Origin: Trichostrongylus colubriformis | Lineage: Eukaryota > Nematoda > Chromadorea > Rhabditida > Trichostrongylidae | DNA: 64,000 bases | Direction: 5' to 3' | Assembly: GCA_963978905.1 (NCBI GenBank) | Contig: OZ022260.1 | Coordinates: 41,786,259-41,850,258 of the forward strand | Shown here: one piece after another, positions 37,801 through 49,295 of the stretch | Layout: every line of letters starts with the position of its first letter | Numbering within the stretch: position 1 is the stretch's first letter | Notes under the pieces: model-generated | Databases searched by the model: none | What the model was told of the DNA's origin: nothing | The model's input: the letters and a program-made list of their open reading frames with translations, nothing else | Translations under genes and position numbers: made by a program

Positions 37801-40318
37801 GCATAGCTGACGAGCTTCTTGACGCATCCTTGTCCTTCAGTGGGCACCCGGATTTTGTCAGCCATATACTAAGGGATGAGCTTACTGGAGTCACCCAACT
37901 TAATTTCCTCCTTATTCATTCCTTATATTCGGAGCGGGACTTCGTGTGCTTTGCAGCACTTGCTCTTACTTCTCCTCATACGTAGCGCCCTTCAGTTTAT
38001 TCAGTCGTCGTGCGTTCATTTCGACAAAATAGAGTGTTGAGATTCGGATCCGCTTCAAATAGTTGTAACAACTGAAGTAGAAAAGTGGAAAAAGGCACTT
38101 CCAAATAGAAATAATCGCAGTGGTGGCGGGTCAGCTGAAGACATGATGGTGCATACCACTAGCACACCACATGCATTAAAACTACCGCTGACAAACAGTG
38201 TTCTCTTTGCTTCCATTCCCACTTTTTTAGCCTCTTCATCACAAAAACCAACTGCGTGAGCGACCCACTTAGAAGCCGTCGCAGACCCACACTCATGCTC
38301 ATTTACGCATCAAATGGGTTGAAAGCAAACAAACGCGACCTCGGTGTCCTCGAAATCACCCGTTCCCAACCTTTTAGAATAGAGCAAAGATTCCCACTCT
38401 CCTGCCCACTTAGCTGGTGGGTGAACAGCAAACTTCAGTGTAGCCGACTAGTCATCTCGGATGTGAGCCAGTCGAATGCAGGCATGCAATTGCAGCCAGA
38501 CATAGCAATACGAATGTTGAACGTCACATTTCCTTTCCGGCCTGCAGTGTGCAAACTTCTCTTTGGGGCTATTATAGGCCATTGCAATGTTTACATATCA
38601 CGATTCAAATCGCGCACAGCAAACTTTGCAATGCTATCGATTCAAAAGACAACACTACACTGAACAGATCTGACACATTCGAAGAAAAAAAAACCCAAGA
38701 ACATGAAAAGCGAGTTAAAAAGCGGCCACGTTCGCTTAAGAGCCGGAAAGACACCTTAAGTGGACTAGGACCCATACTATGACGTAATCACAATCGCAAG
38801 GACACTCGATTATGTATTTGGCACGCACAAGGGTTCCCACATGCAAGCTCATGATCAGCGATTCCACGGCTCCAAAAATGATAACTAATCCATCCCGCAC
38901 AAACGGGAGACTCACGAGCGTTCGTCCAAGGACTCTGTGGAAGCGAAGCTTTAGACCACCATATTATTCGTATGCTATATGTATTATGCCATTTCCCGAG
39001 TGAGTAATAAACTTCAAAGAGACGCATGCAAATGAAAAATGAAGGTTGATGCACGATAACCTCAAATGATGAAAACCAGGATTTCGGAATTCCTTGATTA
39101 TCTAAGAAGGCTCTCTTTCGGAAGGGAAGGTGGACACATATGAAACTGCTGTTAAAGCTCTCATACCAAAAAATTCCGCAAGTTTTTCTTCTTATCTCAG
39201 GTAACATATAATGATTACCCTAACAGTAAACGGGTGAGCTAAAGGGCACCAACAGAAGCCACCGCCTGATTCTGCCTTCACATTATTTCACCAATTAATC
39301 TCTGCACCGCTCGTTTCCAACACACAACCACCTATTAGAAATAGCACCTACTGCAAGATTGCTCCCATAATGTATCGGTGTAAAGAGTTCAAAAAACTGC
39401 ACAGCTTCAACAGCTGCACGTTCGAGAATCCAGAGATTTCCCTGACTTGATTCACCCATGACACAGCCTATCCAGCAGGAAAAAAAAACAAGAAAATATG
39501 GCCGCTTCCCAGTCTTCATTTGAAGATCAGCAAATACAACGAGAAATGAACAGGAATAAAAGCGAACTTCAATAATATGATAACAAGGCTGCTCACTCAG
39601 ATAGTATAAATGAAAAACAAACAAATAAAGGGGCCAAAGTGGTTCGATGGGAGGGGGGTGGGAGCAAATTTTCATCGACGTCGAAGCCCCTTTCCCTCCC
39701 TAGGCTTAGGCTAAAATTCATTCCCCTCCTCCTACACGAAAAAGCATCTGCTGTAGGCACGAAGTCGTGGTACTTAGTACACTTTTACATGTATGGCAGT
39801 TGCAACATGAAACGTGAAATCGCGTCTCTTCCGAGCCACTTTGACCCGAACGAAGTATAAAACAAATATTAGAACTTACATCTGGATCGAAATCATCGTT
39901 GAGGTCTTCAAGTTCTTCAATGCTCAAGTTGGAGAGTAGACCATCAATGTCATGATCATCGAGATCCTAGAGAACAGAATCAAACTGAGGATGAGAGATT
40001 ATCATGTAACGAAATGCGTGGGAGCTATTGAACACTAACCATTCATCCAAACTGCACTATGAAACCCTCATTAACAAAATGCGCGCTAGCTCGACTCCCA
40101 CACAGTTCAAAAACTACAGCAATCACCAACGGCTGTAAGCCGTTTCAACGCTCCACGCAATCTATTAGTTAAACTGCTATCATTGTGATCAATCGCTCAA
40201 CAGTCGCCGTTTACCCACCTTCAAACCTTTTCCACTTAGTTTCGTCTGCGATATTGGAGGATGTCTGGTAGGTTTTGTGTACGCTGCCGCACTGAATGTC
40301 TTCTCCTCTGAGTAGTAA
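31875..40318 (-). CDS. unc-94: tropomodulin, 395 codons visible; 5' coding exon(s) not identified
   Basis: Tropomodulin caps actin pointed ends with tropomyosin, notably in sarcomeres. Exons on the minus strand: 40219-40318, 39880-39966, about 36146-36304, 35890-36078, 35617-35779, 35406-35472, 35238-35333, 34684-34827, 32681-32828, 31875-31909 (TGA). All phases agree. Read in order: TKLSGKGLKDLDDHDIDGLL and SIEELEDLNDDFDPD (tropomyosin-binding region), LPPSERCRDQTTKSPTGPFK then RDHLLKYLE (first actin-binding site), LDEALDGAPEHDLVDLAGIL then GMHNILNQPQYYNALKGK (second tropomyosin-binding region). The leucine-rich repeats follow: EININNMKRISK, KLSMANTAISDNEAR, LKALNIESNFIS, EFKAENQ, RQSVLGHQVEMDI and RVRLRRLGKLES. 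The size fits the family's usual 350-400 residues. The first exon listed begins in phase 2, so at least one upstream coding exon is missing; alternative first exons are common in this gene. The symbol follows the C. elegans orthologue. Confidence 0.95.
32829..34683. other. tropomodulin intron, nothing recognised
   Basis: Short frames on both strands lack domains. A GC-rich patch near 34300-34420 (frame 34325-34639 plus) could be an eroded repeat. Confidence 0.35.
36305..39879. other. large tropomodulin intron, unassigned frames
   Basis: This intron of 3.6 kb separates the two N-terminal tropomyosin/actin-binding exons. Frames such as 37278-37517 minus, 37713-37985 plus, 38256-38663 plus and 38788-39207 minus have no recognisable domain or exon partners. 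The segment 39640-39740 contains GGCTTAGGCTAAAATTCATT and CGACGTCGAAGC, related to repeat sequence near 42720-42850 and 51950-52030. Confidence 0.35.
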
Positions 40319-41108
40319 CTGAAACAAGAAAGCTTTCAATTTTCATTGCACTGTATGGAATCTTCTTTGCACTGTTTTTTATCCAATGGTTGCAGAGCAC
40401 AATGACGCCGGGTATCAAAAGCATTGTCCCAACGTTCGTAGCGCAAAGCGGGTAAGGGTAAGCTTTGCAATCTCACAAAACACCAGTACATTCATTGAAA
40501 ACCCCGAATTTTACAACAACACGCCTACGATAGCCTATCATTTTTACTACACTACCATTTGCTTGCTTGCATTTGCTTTGCATTTTGTAGCTGCACTTTT
40601 GAGATAGCCCAAATAATCCTGAAAGCTGCAGGGTGAAAGACAATGCGAGCCTTTATTATAAACTCTGTTCAAAACTATGCTTACGTTGTCTACTCATACA
40701 TAGATGAATCATGCTGAATTCAAGAGAAAATCGTGCAACACCTTTCTTGAACTAATACTTCACGCCCTCCTATTAGCTCACGGGTTGCATACCAAAAATG
40801 TAAATACTTCTGACCATAAAAATTTGAATTAACTGATAACTCAATTATGACATAGATCCGACTTTCGACGATTACAAGGGATTCCTTTATGGGCTGGCAT
40901 TACTTTACTTTATCGTGAATGAACTTCAAGAACCTCCAACATATGGCGCGGCAAACCAAGTGTTAGAGAAAACAGCAGGCAAACCCGTGTCGATGCTCAT
41001 ATTACAGCCACTGTTCCTTTACGTTTCATGGCATGAGACGCTTTTTCATGAAGTAAATAAATGCAATTGATAATAGAAAAATACCATCACCTTAGCATGG
41101 CCAGGTTT
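40319..41108. other. 5' flank or 5' intron of tropomodulin
   Basis: The missing first coding exon(s) must lie here or farther right, but no ATG exon ending in phase 2 with a good donor could be chosen by eye. No repeat family was recognised. Confidence 0.3.
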
Positions 41109-41576
41109 TTAAAGACACCGTAAGGGAGTAATTTTGGCTTACGGTAGAACAGACGTAGTGTGGACGAGTTCAAGTGGCTGCCATTGCACAAACTCGCCAA
41201 TTTGACGCCTTGGCATGGTGCCAAGAGAAGATGTTTCCATTATAAAGTTGTTCATTCCTTTTACCTTCTCCTTTGTTCTTTCTTATATTGTTTCTAGACG
41301 TACTTACATGAATGTTAATGTAGTTGGGAATGGCCGCTCCACTGCGCTGGGAGTCAGGTGCTACAACTAAAGTTGGCCCGCGGCCGTCTCCTACAGCGGA
41401 CAACTCGGAACGCCAGTGCGATGATGCGAATGAGGCGCGAATACACACCGCAGCGATGCACTTTTGAGTTCGGGTTTTTTCACCGATTATCGCTTCTAAC
41501 CTTCTGCGTTCGTTACGAAATGCTCATTTCTTTGTATGTTTCTCTTGTTTCGGACCCCCTTCCGGTTCCTTTAAGG
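41109..41576. mobile_element. 468-bp MITE, copy A
   Basis: It is almost identical to 50909-51376 in the same orientation. The left end TTAAAGACACCGTAAGGGAG and right end CCCTTCCGGTTCCTTTAAGG are imperfect inverted repeats. By eye only about a dozen or fewer substitutions separate the copies (for example CCGCTCCACT against CCACTCCACT). The flanks are unrelated, so two independent recent insertions are more likely than a segmental duplication. The minus frame 41170-41448 occurs in both copies and shows no transposase motif. Confidence 0.85.
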
Positions 41577-44500
41577 GTGAGACTTTCTTTCTAAATTACT
41601 GACCCGTTCCGAGAGAGGACCTCAACACATCCGCCACGAGACTATAGTGTAAACATAACGTGAATCTCCTTTCAAAAAGAAAAAGAATGATGACTTAAAA
41701 ACTCTGCGGGTACGAGACAAAACCACACGATTTTCCCTTCCCCTCCACCGCTGCAAAATGTTCTTTGTTGCTTTCACAGAATTGCTGCAACATGTTGGTA
41801 CCCAGCATGAGAAAACTCATTGGCAATGGGTAACTGGTGGGAAGAGGGGATCTGATGCCAGTGCTTTAAATTCACATCCCATCATATTCAAAACACGCAA
41901 GGGAGATTTTTCACATCAATGTTGTCCGAAAGTAAAATGGCAGACAGCAGTAAATGAACATATGTGAAATCGGTCCACTCTTCACATAAGAAGTCAGTGC
42001 TATTAAAGAAGCTAACATTCAAATAGCGATTATACATGAGATCAGCGCATTGAAACCGCAATGTGAGCAACTAAAGGGCACTACGAAAACGCAGAAATTT
42101 ATGATCAATCATCTGGCAAAATATGAACAAGCTAATAAAGATTAGGGAAATATATGAATAATTGAGAGGCAGGCTGGGGCGAAACTACCCAGTCCACTAG
42201 GCCTTGGAGCAGAGAGCTTCAGGCTGGATAAACCACTCTTGTACTTTCCCCGTACTTGACCACCGCCAGACGTCGCAATTTTAGGATTTTACGACTTTGC
42301 GTATAACTTATCTGTGGTATCGCGACTTCGCACACGATGATACAGCACAGCAGAATCTCAACGCCGCAAAATTACAAATCGCAGACAGAACCGCACAATT
42401 GCGTATTCTAACGTCGGCCTTAGAATAGCGTCTATAAAAAGCTCCACCAGGCTTTAGGAGAATATTGGTGCTAATTCACTGGGGGGGGGGGGGGGGGAAG
42501 CACTCCACTAAGCTCGGCCTGCGGTGCTATTTCGCGTGAAATTTTAGCCTACTACCCACCCAAAGACGGCATAGGTAAAATACACACAAGAGTATACAAA
42601 CTCATTCTTGCAGAACGCTTTCAAGTGGGGACGACAACGCGATCGAGAGTTTTCAACAACGACAATTTTCTGCCTTCTTCCGTGTTTTGACTCCGAATTG
42701 TAATAAAATTTTGGGGTCAATTGAAGTGGGGGTGAGGCAGATGTTTTTTTCATGTAGGATAGGGGATATGAATTTTTGTCTACGCCTGGGCAAAGAAGGA
42801 GCTTCGACGTCGGTGAAAAGTTGCGTCTCCCCTCCCCCCCCCCTACCCCCACTTTAACTGACCCCAGAATTTTATCAGTATTTATAAGTTCGAGGACAAA
42901 ACACGGAAGGCAGTAAATTCGAAGCGGACAATAGTCAGATTACAACGGTAAAGCTTATTCGTGAGATCAACGACACTCCTAAAGGTAAGTGGATGCTACC
43001 ATTATTAGAATCTTATATAATGAAGTAGAAAAATAAATAATAGCAGTGATCGAAATCACCAATTGACGGACAGTTAACGATCACGCAAATGCGACTGCCT
43101 CAACAAGATGAGGAGGGTGAAGTGTATGTAGATCTATCACTATCCAAGATGGTAATCGCATATGGAATAAGCTATGGAGAGAAGGATCATGCGTACAATA
43201 TTTTCCTGTTGTTAACCACAAAGCTAAAAATGGGTTCAAGTCGGTTTCCCCTCGAATATTAAGCAAACTAAAGTGCGGTTGGGATAATCAGTTGGTACAC
43301 ATAGTGACAACTGGTACTATCTCAAAAACATGCCATCCAATCAATCCAAAACAACTGCAACAACATAAAACATGACCGAAGAATCAGTGATCGAAAGCAA
43401 TGATAAACGCGCATGATTGACGCCATACCCACCCGTCATAGATCCGAGATCGTGGGAACATCGGTTGAGACAGTTCGGACATGACAACCTGAGCGATATG
43501 ACGGCGCTGAAGAACCGAAACAGGGACGGTATGAAGGGGTCGTCGAGGGTACCGGGCGAGCTAGGGGTGGCGCGCGCTAAGCAAACACTCAAAACGACGC
43601 CGCTCGAACACTTCTAACGAGCGACGACACAAGTCTCCTGGAACTCACTCGGTTTTACTCATTTGGATAGGTGACGGCGATCACGGGCGACGCGACCACG
43701 ACGACGACGGTGACGAGACGTGAACGGACCTCTACGCGGGCACAGCCACCTCCGTGAAACCGATCGATACCGCTGCACCAAATGTTCGCTCGATGGCTGA
43801 GTATCCGATGTTTACTACGTGCCCTGGGACGCAGTGAAATGTCGCAGTTGTTGCGAAGGCATACGCGTAGTACTATGCGAACTACAAGCCGCATTCCTCA
43901 GGGGTCACACACGTTCATGATGAGAACCTTTGCCGAAGGCAGGGCCATTTGGGCGCCCGAACGTAGCCCGCGACCCGCCACGATTCTGTAAACAAATCTG
44001 TAGCGGTTGAAGGCACTTACTCGGTCGCTTGTACCAAGATCACTGCAAAATGTCATAGATAAGCGGCATGGAGCGCTGGTATCGTTAATGTGGTCCGTGG
44101 AACGCAACCCACTGAAGTAGGTCATCGATGTCCATTCTCAGGAAGCTGCTGCTTTATGGGTGTCCATGAACACTTCACAGGGAAGTTTTAAAAGTTTCAG
44201 TTAAGTGGAATTGTATTAAACGAGATCCCATGGTTGCCTTGACCTCCTTATTGCGTTATTAACCAGGATCCTTATCATTCCTTAGTAACACGTGGGTTCG
44301 GATCCTATTGTTTTCAATTCAAGGCTTCTCGTATTCTCACGGTTGGTACTTGATAGGTTTGGTACGGTAAGGCAGCTACAGTCATAATGACTCTTCTTTC
44401 GCACCTATCGCACCTTTCGATACCTAAAGTTTCGCAGCGCTCACTACTTTGTATTAGCGCTCAAGGTACGCATAGGCGAGCGCGCGATGTCCCACGTGGC

Positions 44501-44613
44501 AGACACGCGAAAAAACGCGCGGTCGCCAATGTGTTAAGGGATTTTGATGGGAGATTTTGTTGCAGCCCTATCAAGCCCGATGTGATGCCCCCAAAAGCTT
44601 GAACCCGGCAAAC
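41577..44613. other. intergenic, repeats and no gene recognised
   Basis: A 17-base G run lies at about 42481-42497. The segment 42540-42860 resembles repeat sequence at 39640-39740 and 54464-54622 (GGGGATATGAATTTTTGTCT, GCTTCGACGTCGG). The stretch 43400-44000 is unusually GC-rich for the window, with open frames on both strands, but I could not assign it. Confidence 0.35.
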
Positions 44614-44615
44614 TA

Positions 44616-45506
44616 TCAGGTTGTTCCAAAGTTTTGCAGGATTTTTTCTTTCGGGCTTTCGCCGATTACCACTTTTTCCTATTATTTTTTTCAACAAACA
44701 CAATTAGGCAACAACGTATCCACCATTTTTATCGACAACACTCTGTAACCTCATAGATAGATCGCTGCTTCCCTCCTTCCAGAACCCTGGGTTCTGAGTC
44801 GAGGAAGTCAGCGATCGCCTTTCCAAGAAAGTCATAATCAAGGAATTTTTTCTTGGCTAGGAAAGATTTCAGAGGATGGGGAAGTTGATAGTCAGAGGGA
44901 GCAATGTCTCGAGAGTTTGGAGAGTGGGGAGGACATTCCAGCCGAGCTCCTGTAGGCTGGCCTGGGTACCCTTCGTGAAAAGGGAGCAGACGTCATCATG
45001 AAGGATGGTGACCGCGCACCTTCTCCGGCGCTTTTCTCGAACAGCGACGGCGAGCTGCTGGGGCTGGCGGGTGTATACGGCAGCGGTGACTGTCTCGCCT
45101 TGTACCAGCACCTCGCGGAAAAGCATTCCTTCCTCGTCCCAGAACCAGCACAGTCCCAAGCGTGGTTTGTCGTTCATGTCAATCTCGCCGTTGCTAAAGC
45201 TGATGAACCACCGGCGCATGGTCTCGTAGCTCACACATCCCTTGCCTAATGCAGCGTTGATGGAGTCGCAAGCTTCCGTCGCTTTGCTGCCCCAAGACCA
45301 CTCATAGTAGATGACACCGCGTGTTGGGTGGGTATCGACTTCGAGCACTGTAGCTCTCTCTACGGAATCTGGTGGGTCATATATATTTTGCTAGAAAGCT
45401 AACAGAGCCTTCCACCATGTTTTTGAACCGCCTAGATCTGTCTCGAAATAAACAAAAAGTTATTGATGTTTTTGGAAAAATCCTACAAGCTTTTAGAAAA
45501 ACCTAC
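44616..45506 (-). mobile_element. second mariner lineage, complete but non-autonomous (891 bp)
   Basis: The left end is TCAGGTTGTTCCAAAGTTTT then GCAGGATTTTTT, and the right end GGAAAAATCCTACAAGCTTT then TAGAAAAACCTAC is its diverged inverse. TA flanks both sides (44614-44615 and 45507-45508). Its ends and coding remnant differ from the 23577 type, so it is a separate mariner lineage. Confidence 0.9.
44745..45348 (-). pseudogene. mariner transposase remnant, internally deleted and frameshifted
   Basis: The minus frame begins with a SETMAR-like helix-turn-helix region (YEWSWGSKATEACDSINAAL, then SYETMRRWFISFSNGEIDMN), jumps to CWFWDEEGMLF and GETVTAAVYTRQ, then ILHDD, the second catalytic position. 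The third-aspartate motif is eroded after ELGWNVLPT. Near 44880 the reading shifts to another frame that continues FLAKKKFLDYDFLGKAIADF then LDSEPRVLEGGK to a stop near 44745. The block with the first catalytic aspartate is absent, so no active enzyme is expected. Confidence 0.85.
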
Positions 45507-45589
45507 TATATTGCTTATTTTTGGAGGATTTGATTTTGTTAGCTGCTGTTTATTGCTGCGCGCGAAGCGAAAGGTATTATAAAAGTGCT

Positions 45590-45681
45590 AAGTAATGAAC
45601 AAAAGCTGTAGACTCGGATGAGACTCGAACCCGCACTCTATGCTTTCTGGGCATATGTGCTAATCCACCACACTGCCGAGA
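45590..45681 (-). mobile_element. tRNA-derived SINE, family 1, best tRNA-like head
   Basis: On the minus strand GGTCTCGGCAGTG then GTGGATTAGCACATATG, CCCAGAAAGCATAGAG and TGCGGGTTCGAGTCTCATCC, ending GAGTC, has a near-complete acceptor stem (one mismatch), a good anticodon-type stem (TATGC/GCATA) and a B box. The T stem is poor and position 33 is not T, so it is not a normal tRNA gene. It is followed by the family body ACAGCTTTTGTTCATTACTT then AGCAC. It lies about 80 bases beyond the mariner at 44616-45506. Confidence 0.72.
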
Positions 45682-46282
45682 CCTCTTTCGGCCTTTACAT
45701 ATTGCTCATGTTCGATGAATTATTGCACGCTGCAATGAAAAAATGCGCTCTAGACTTTAAACTGTCCCATTGCACTCGCCCATTTCTACATAGCTTGCAG
45801 CCTGTGAATATCGAAATCGATTTTGAGCATGAGCGCACACTTGATACTTTTGATAAAGCTGAATATGGTGGGTAGTGCAACTATGAAAACTGTTAAAGAT
45901 GAGTAGCTTTCCGTGTATCAAGACCATCGACGCGAATCAAAATTATCAGCGCACTTTGTATTTAAAAAAAACTTTTCAATGAGAAATTTGCCACAGATCA
46001 TTTCTTCTGTTTTGAAGTGTTCATACCAAAGATTATGCCTCCCGCCTTCTCATTTTCTCCTTATCCTTGGCAGTGCCACAACAATATGCGAGACTATGTC
46101 GCTTCGAGAACCATCTATTCCATATTGAGGGCACACTTCACTTATGCTAGGAGGCGAGCGCACGATAGAGTGTTGTCAATAGGTTCTTTCCCTTACACTC
46201 TCCTACCGACGATTGCCTTTGAACTGTTACGATTAAGAAACGTTATGCACTTGCGATCACCTTCTTTCGAACTTCATCACAA

Positions 46283-46560
46283 TATCGGGCGAAGGTGGTG
46301 TAGTGACAGGTGTCGCGCACTTCCACTCTCTTGCTGCGGGGATCAAATCCAGCATCATCGTTTACCCAAGCCAATCAACCCTTCCATCCCTCCGGGGTCG
46401 ATAACAGGAGGATAAAAGCATTGACTTTTACATCGGCTGGCCCCCACAATTCACTGTGCACGACAAATCGCATTCACCTGCCATTGCGATTCTGAAACTG
46501 AAATGCGCGGCGCATTCTGCAGGAAGGATTGATTAACGCCAAAAACTTTATCCTTTGACT
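46283..46560 (+). mobile_element. SINE-like repeat, family 2
   Basis: It begins AGGTGGTGTAGTGACAGGTG then TCGCGCAC (A-box-like) and GCGGGGATCAAATCC (B-box-like). It continues with a body shared in order with 51553-51838: CAACCCTTCCATCCCTC, GATAAAAGCATTGACT, ACATCGGCTGGC, ATGCGCGGCGCATTCTGC and AACTTTATCC. It differs from family 1 in head and body. Confidence 0.75.
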
Positions 46561-46595
46561 TTTATTCCAACATCTGTACCCGCAATGATGGGTGA

Positions 46596-46823
46596 GGCTA
46601 CTTACTCCGGAAAATGGCGGGGCCGTCCGCGGCGAGGGCGCGGCGGGTGCGAGTGCCAGTGGCAGCGCATAGCAGCCTTCAAGCGAGGCAGTGTAGCATG
46701 GGAGGAAGCGCAGAAGGTGACGCAGCCACGCTCTGCCGGGTTCCCAAGAGCAATCGATTCGCAAGTCGTAATGGTGGCGCCGCGAGTGCGACGCCGCGAA
46801 GCGATTCTCCGAAGTAAGTAGCC
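46596..46823. mobile_element. GC-rich MITE, copy 1
   Basis: The ends GGCTACTTACTCCGGAAAA and GATTCTCCGAAGTAAGTAGC then C are inverted repeats. The interior (GCCGTCCGCGGCGAGGGCGC, CTTCAAGCGAGGCAGTGTAG, CCAAGAGCAATCGATTCGCA, GGCGCCGCGAGTGCGA) is shared with 50013-50291 and in part with 58897-59160. Confidence 0.8.
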
Positions 46824-47040
46824 CTACCCCGCAATGATTATTGACATCTTCCATCAATAACAGTTGTGACACACTTTTCACTCGGAAGACATTAAAACAT
46901 GACGAGAAACGTTTATTCTTTTGCGTGTCCATCTATTGAATTTCCGATAACTGCAGTTTGATCTTCTGGCTGAGATTCACCCCATAAAAGGAACGGCTGG
47001 AATAATGTGAATTGATTGTGACTGTTGTTATATGTACAGT

Positions 47041-47195
47041 ACATTTCGCGGCACTTGATTGGGCGTGGCCTGCGGACTTGGTCAGGGGAGAGAGTGGGAG
47101 TGCGTGGCGAGAGTGAGAGTGTGCGGCAGTGTGAGAGAGCTTAATACACTCTCACCCACGTCCGTAGGCCACGCCCACTCAAGCGCTGCGAAATG
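47041..47195. mobile_element. 155-bp MITE
   Basis: The left end ACATTTCGCGGCACTTGATT then GGGCGTGGCCTGCGGAC and the right end GTCCGTAGGCCACGCCCACT then CAAGCGCTGCGAAATG are inverted repeats of about 38 bp. The interior is a GAGAGTG-rich purine tract. Confidence 0.85.
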
Positions 47196-47994
47196 GTCTG
47201 TAGGCAGTTGTAAAAATCAAGGTGTGATAGCAATGAGGGACACTCCGCTGTGCACGGCTGCTATCTTTGCCACAGCTCTAGACAAGAAACCCTTTCCTCT
47301 GCCACTGGGGTTTAGACAAATTACTGTGTGCTTAGATTGACACGTGGTCAGGTTTCCAACATTCAGTAAGATGCCTCCCTCCAAATCATTGTGAAAGCAC
47401 AAATCAAGTACGCATTGATACCCCAGCAATTATTAATACAACTCAAACATATGGCGCATATCGAAGGAAGCGTTCAGTCACGAACAGCGGCGGTACTTAG
47501 TACTGCTTTCATGATCACCCTCAAACTAAAGACTATCCGATCATAATTTTATCATATTAAAATATCTTCATGACTAGGCGACAAAGGTAGTATAGGGGGA
47601 AATCCATTGGTGCTACAATAAAACAATCGGAAGCTTTGCAATCACCGCCCTTTGTAGGGGGGCTTTTTCACGTACTAGTGGTGAGTCCCAAGCTGCTTCC
47701 GAATTCCAGGCTGCGGCAGTAAGCCAGATACGGGTCATTGTGGAGGAGGGGTGGTAGGATTAAATTGAGCCTAAGGAGGAGGAAATCCTTCGGTGTGGGT
47801 GAACGATATCCCAAGTATAAGCATCTTTGGCACAGTGAGATTTCTTCACCTACTCCGGACTACTTCCATTCCCAAGAACTGCGATACCGTCATAATACAC
47901 CCTGCCACCCTTCCTTTGAAGGAGTGACAGACCCTTCCACAACGGCAAAGTGTGTCATCACTGCAGCGCAAGACTGCAACTTCTATACTCGTAG

Positions 47995-48560
47995 AGAGCC
48001 CACGAATGAGATGGCGGGCACCGTTTCAAGATGGCCCACACCCATCTTATGATCTACCAGAAGGGCAGCAGTGGCATATTATGTGTATAAGAGGCATGAT
48101 ATCCACTGCGATAAGAACGATATGAGAAACCCGCATTGTAACAACAACCTAATCGGATGATATTATCACGCTGGAACTTGTCTAAATGCTTGCATTTAAA
48201 AGCACAGTTCACGATAATTTTTGTGCGTCGTCTCGCTCCATAAGGACTCTGGAGGTGCTGAAGAAAATAGAAGTGAAGGAAAAGCCAAATAATCCTTTCA
48301 AAAACCATGGTATTTAGGTGCCCCTGACCTTTGGCTTCGACGAGCCCTCAGATCAGAGACAAACATTTCGACAAGTTTTTGCGTGATAATATCATGCGAT
48401 AAGATTGCTGTTCCTATGGAAATTTTCCCTATCTTTTCTTATCGCGGTCCATATCATATCTCTTATACACGTATATGCCACCGCTTCCCTGCTGGCAAAT
48501 CGTAAGATGGGTGTGGGTCATCTTGAGACGGTGGCCGCCATCTCATTGACGGGTTCTTCA
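47995..48560. repeat. foldback element with about 124-bp arms
   Basis: The left arm (about 47995-48118) and right arm (about 48437-48560) are inverted copies sharing CCCAC/GTCAATGAGATGGCGG, CAAGATGGCCCACACCCATC, GGCATATTATGTGTATAAGA and GATATGATAT-type blocks. The centre holds no recognisable gene. Confidence 0.8.
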
Positions 48561-48933
48561 CGCGTTTAGCACTCACCCTCGCGCCGCGGTGATGGCACAC
48601 ATCTTGCTCTTGTGAAAGCGGCTATCTACTCGGGGATGGAATCAAGATAATCATATTATCGTAAACTGTGCCTTTAAGCTGCAAACTCGTAAAAGCCAAA
48701 AGTCGGAAACCTTATTTTTAAAGTTTTTGGAAACTTTTCTGTTCTTTTCTTCTTTTTCGTATTCTTAGCAGCCCCGGAAACTTTATTGAGCACGACGAGG
48801 TACGGAAGGTAACGTGAACTGTGTCTTAAATTGACCCTTAGAAGTCTTACGCGAAACTGCTGACACTGCTAGTGAAAAGTCTGCAGTCAGCACAAAATCT
48901 TCAACAGCAAGCTTTGTGAACGTTTTCGATTAG

Positions 48934-49295
48934 GCCACGTTCATACTTGAGTGAACAGGATTTCTAGCGGATCGGCGAATCGGCGCATCCGCGCTTCGAG
49001 CTTTTCGGCGATGTCACGCACTACCACCATGTCAGTCTATCTGCAATGACAAGTAGCCAAGATCGCGGCGCGCCGTGCCAGAAATCCCAAATCGCGAATT
49101 CGCTCACTTCTTCGATCCATTCGTATCTTATCCTAGAAACCCAAAAATTCAAATCGCGGACCTGCCGATCCTCCGACTCCTTCAAATAGCAGATGGATCG
49201 AAGCGTTCATTTTCTCAATTGATACGTATCTTTTAGTAGACGTCCCAAGACAACTAAAAATCCCATTCGGTTTGATATGAACGGGGCTTTAGATT
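48934..49295. repeat. possible MITE
   Basis: GGCCACGTTCATACTTGAGT on the left and GATATGAACGGGGCTTTA plus CACTCAGGCCA on the right are weakly inverted. Internal CGGATCGGCGAATCGG and GCCGATCCTCCGACTCC are also inverted. Evidence is limited to these blocks. Confidence 0.4.

Noticed and set aside
38256..39207. Two frames of 135 and 139 codons in the large tropomodulin intron
   Set aside because: No domain, no splice partners and ordinary composition. Frames of this size arise by chance in several places in the window.
45590..45681. Functional tRNA gene
   Set aside because: The T stem is poor, position 33 is not T, and the sequence continues into a repeated body, so a SINE is the better explanation.
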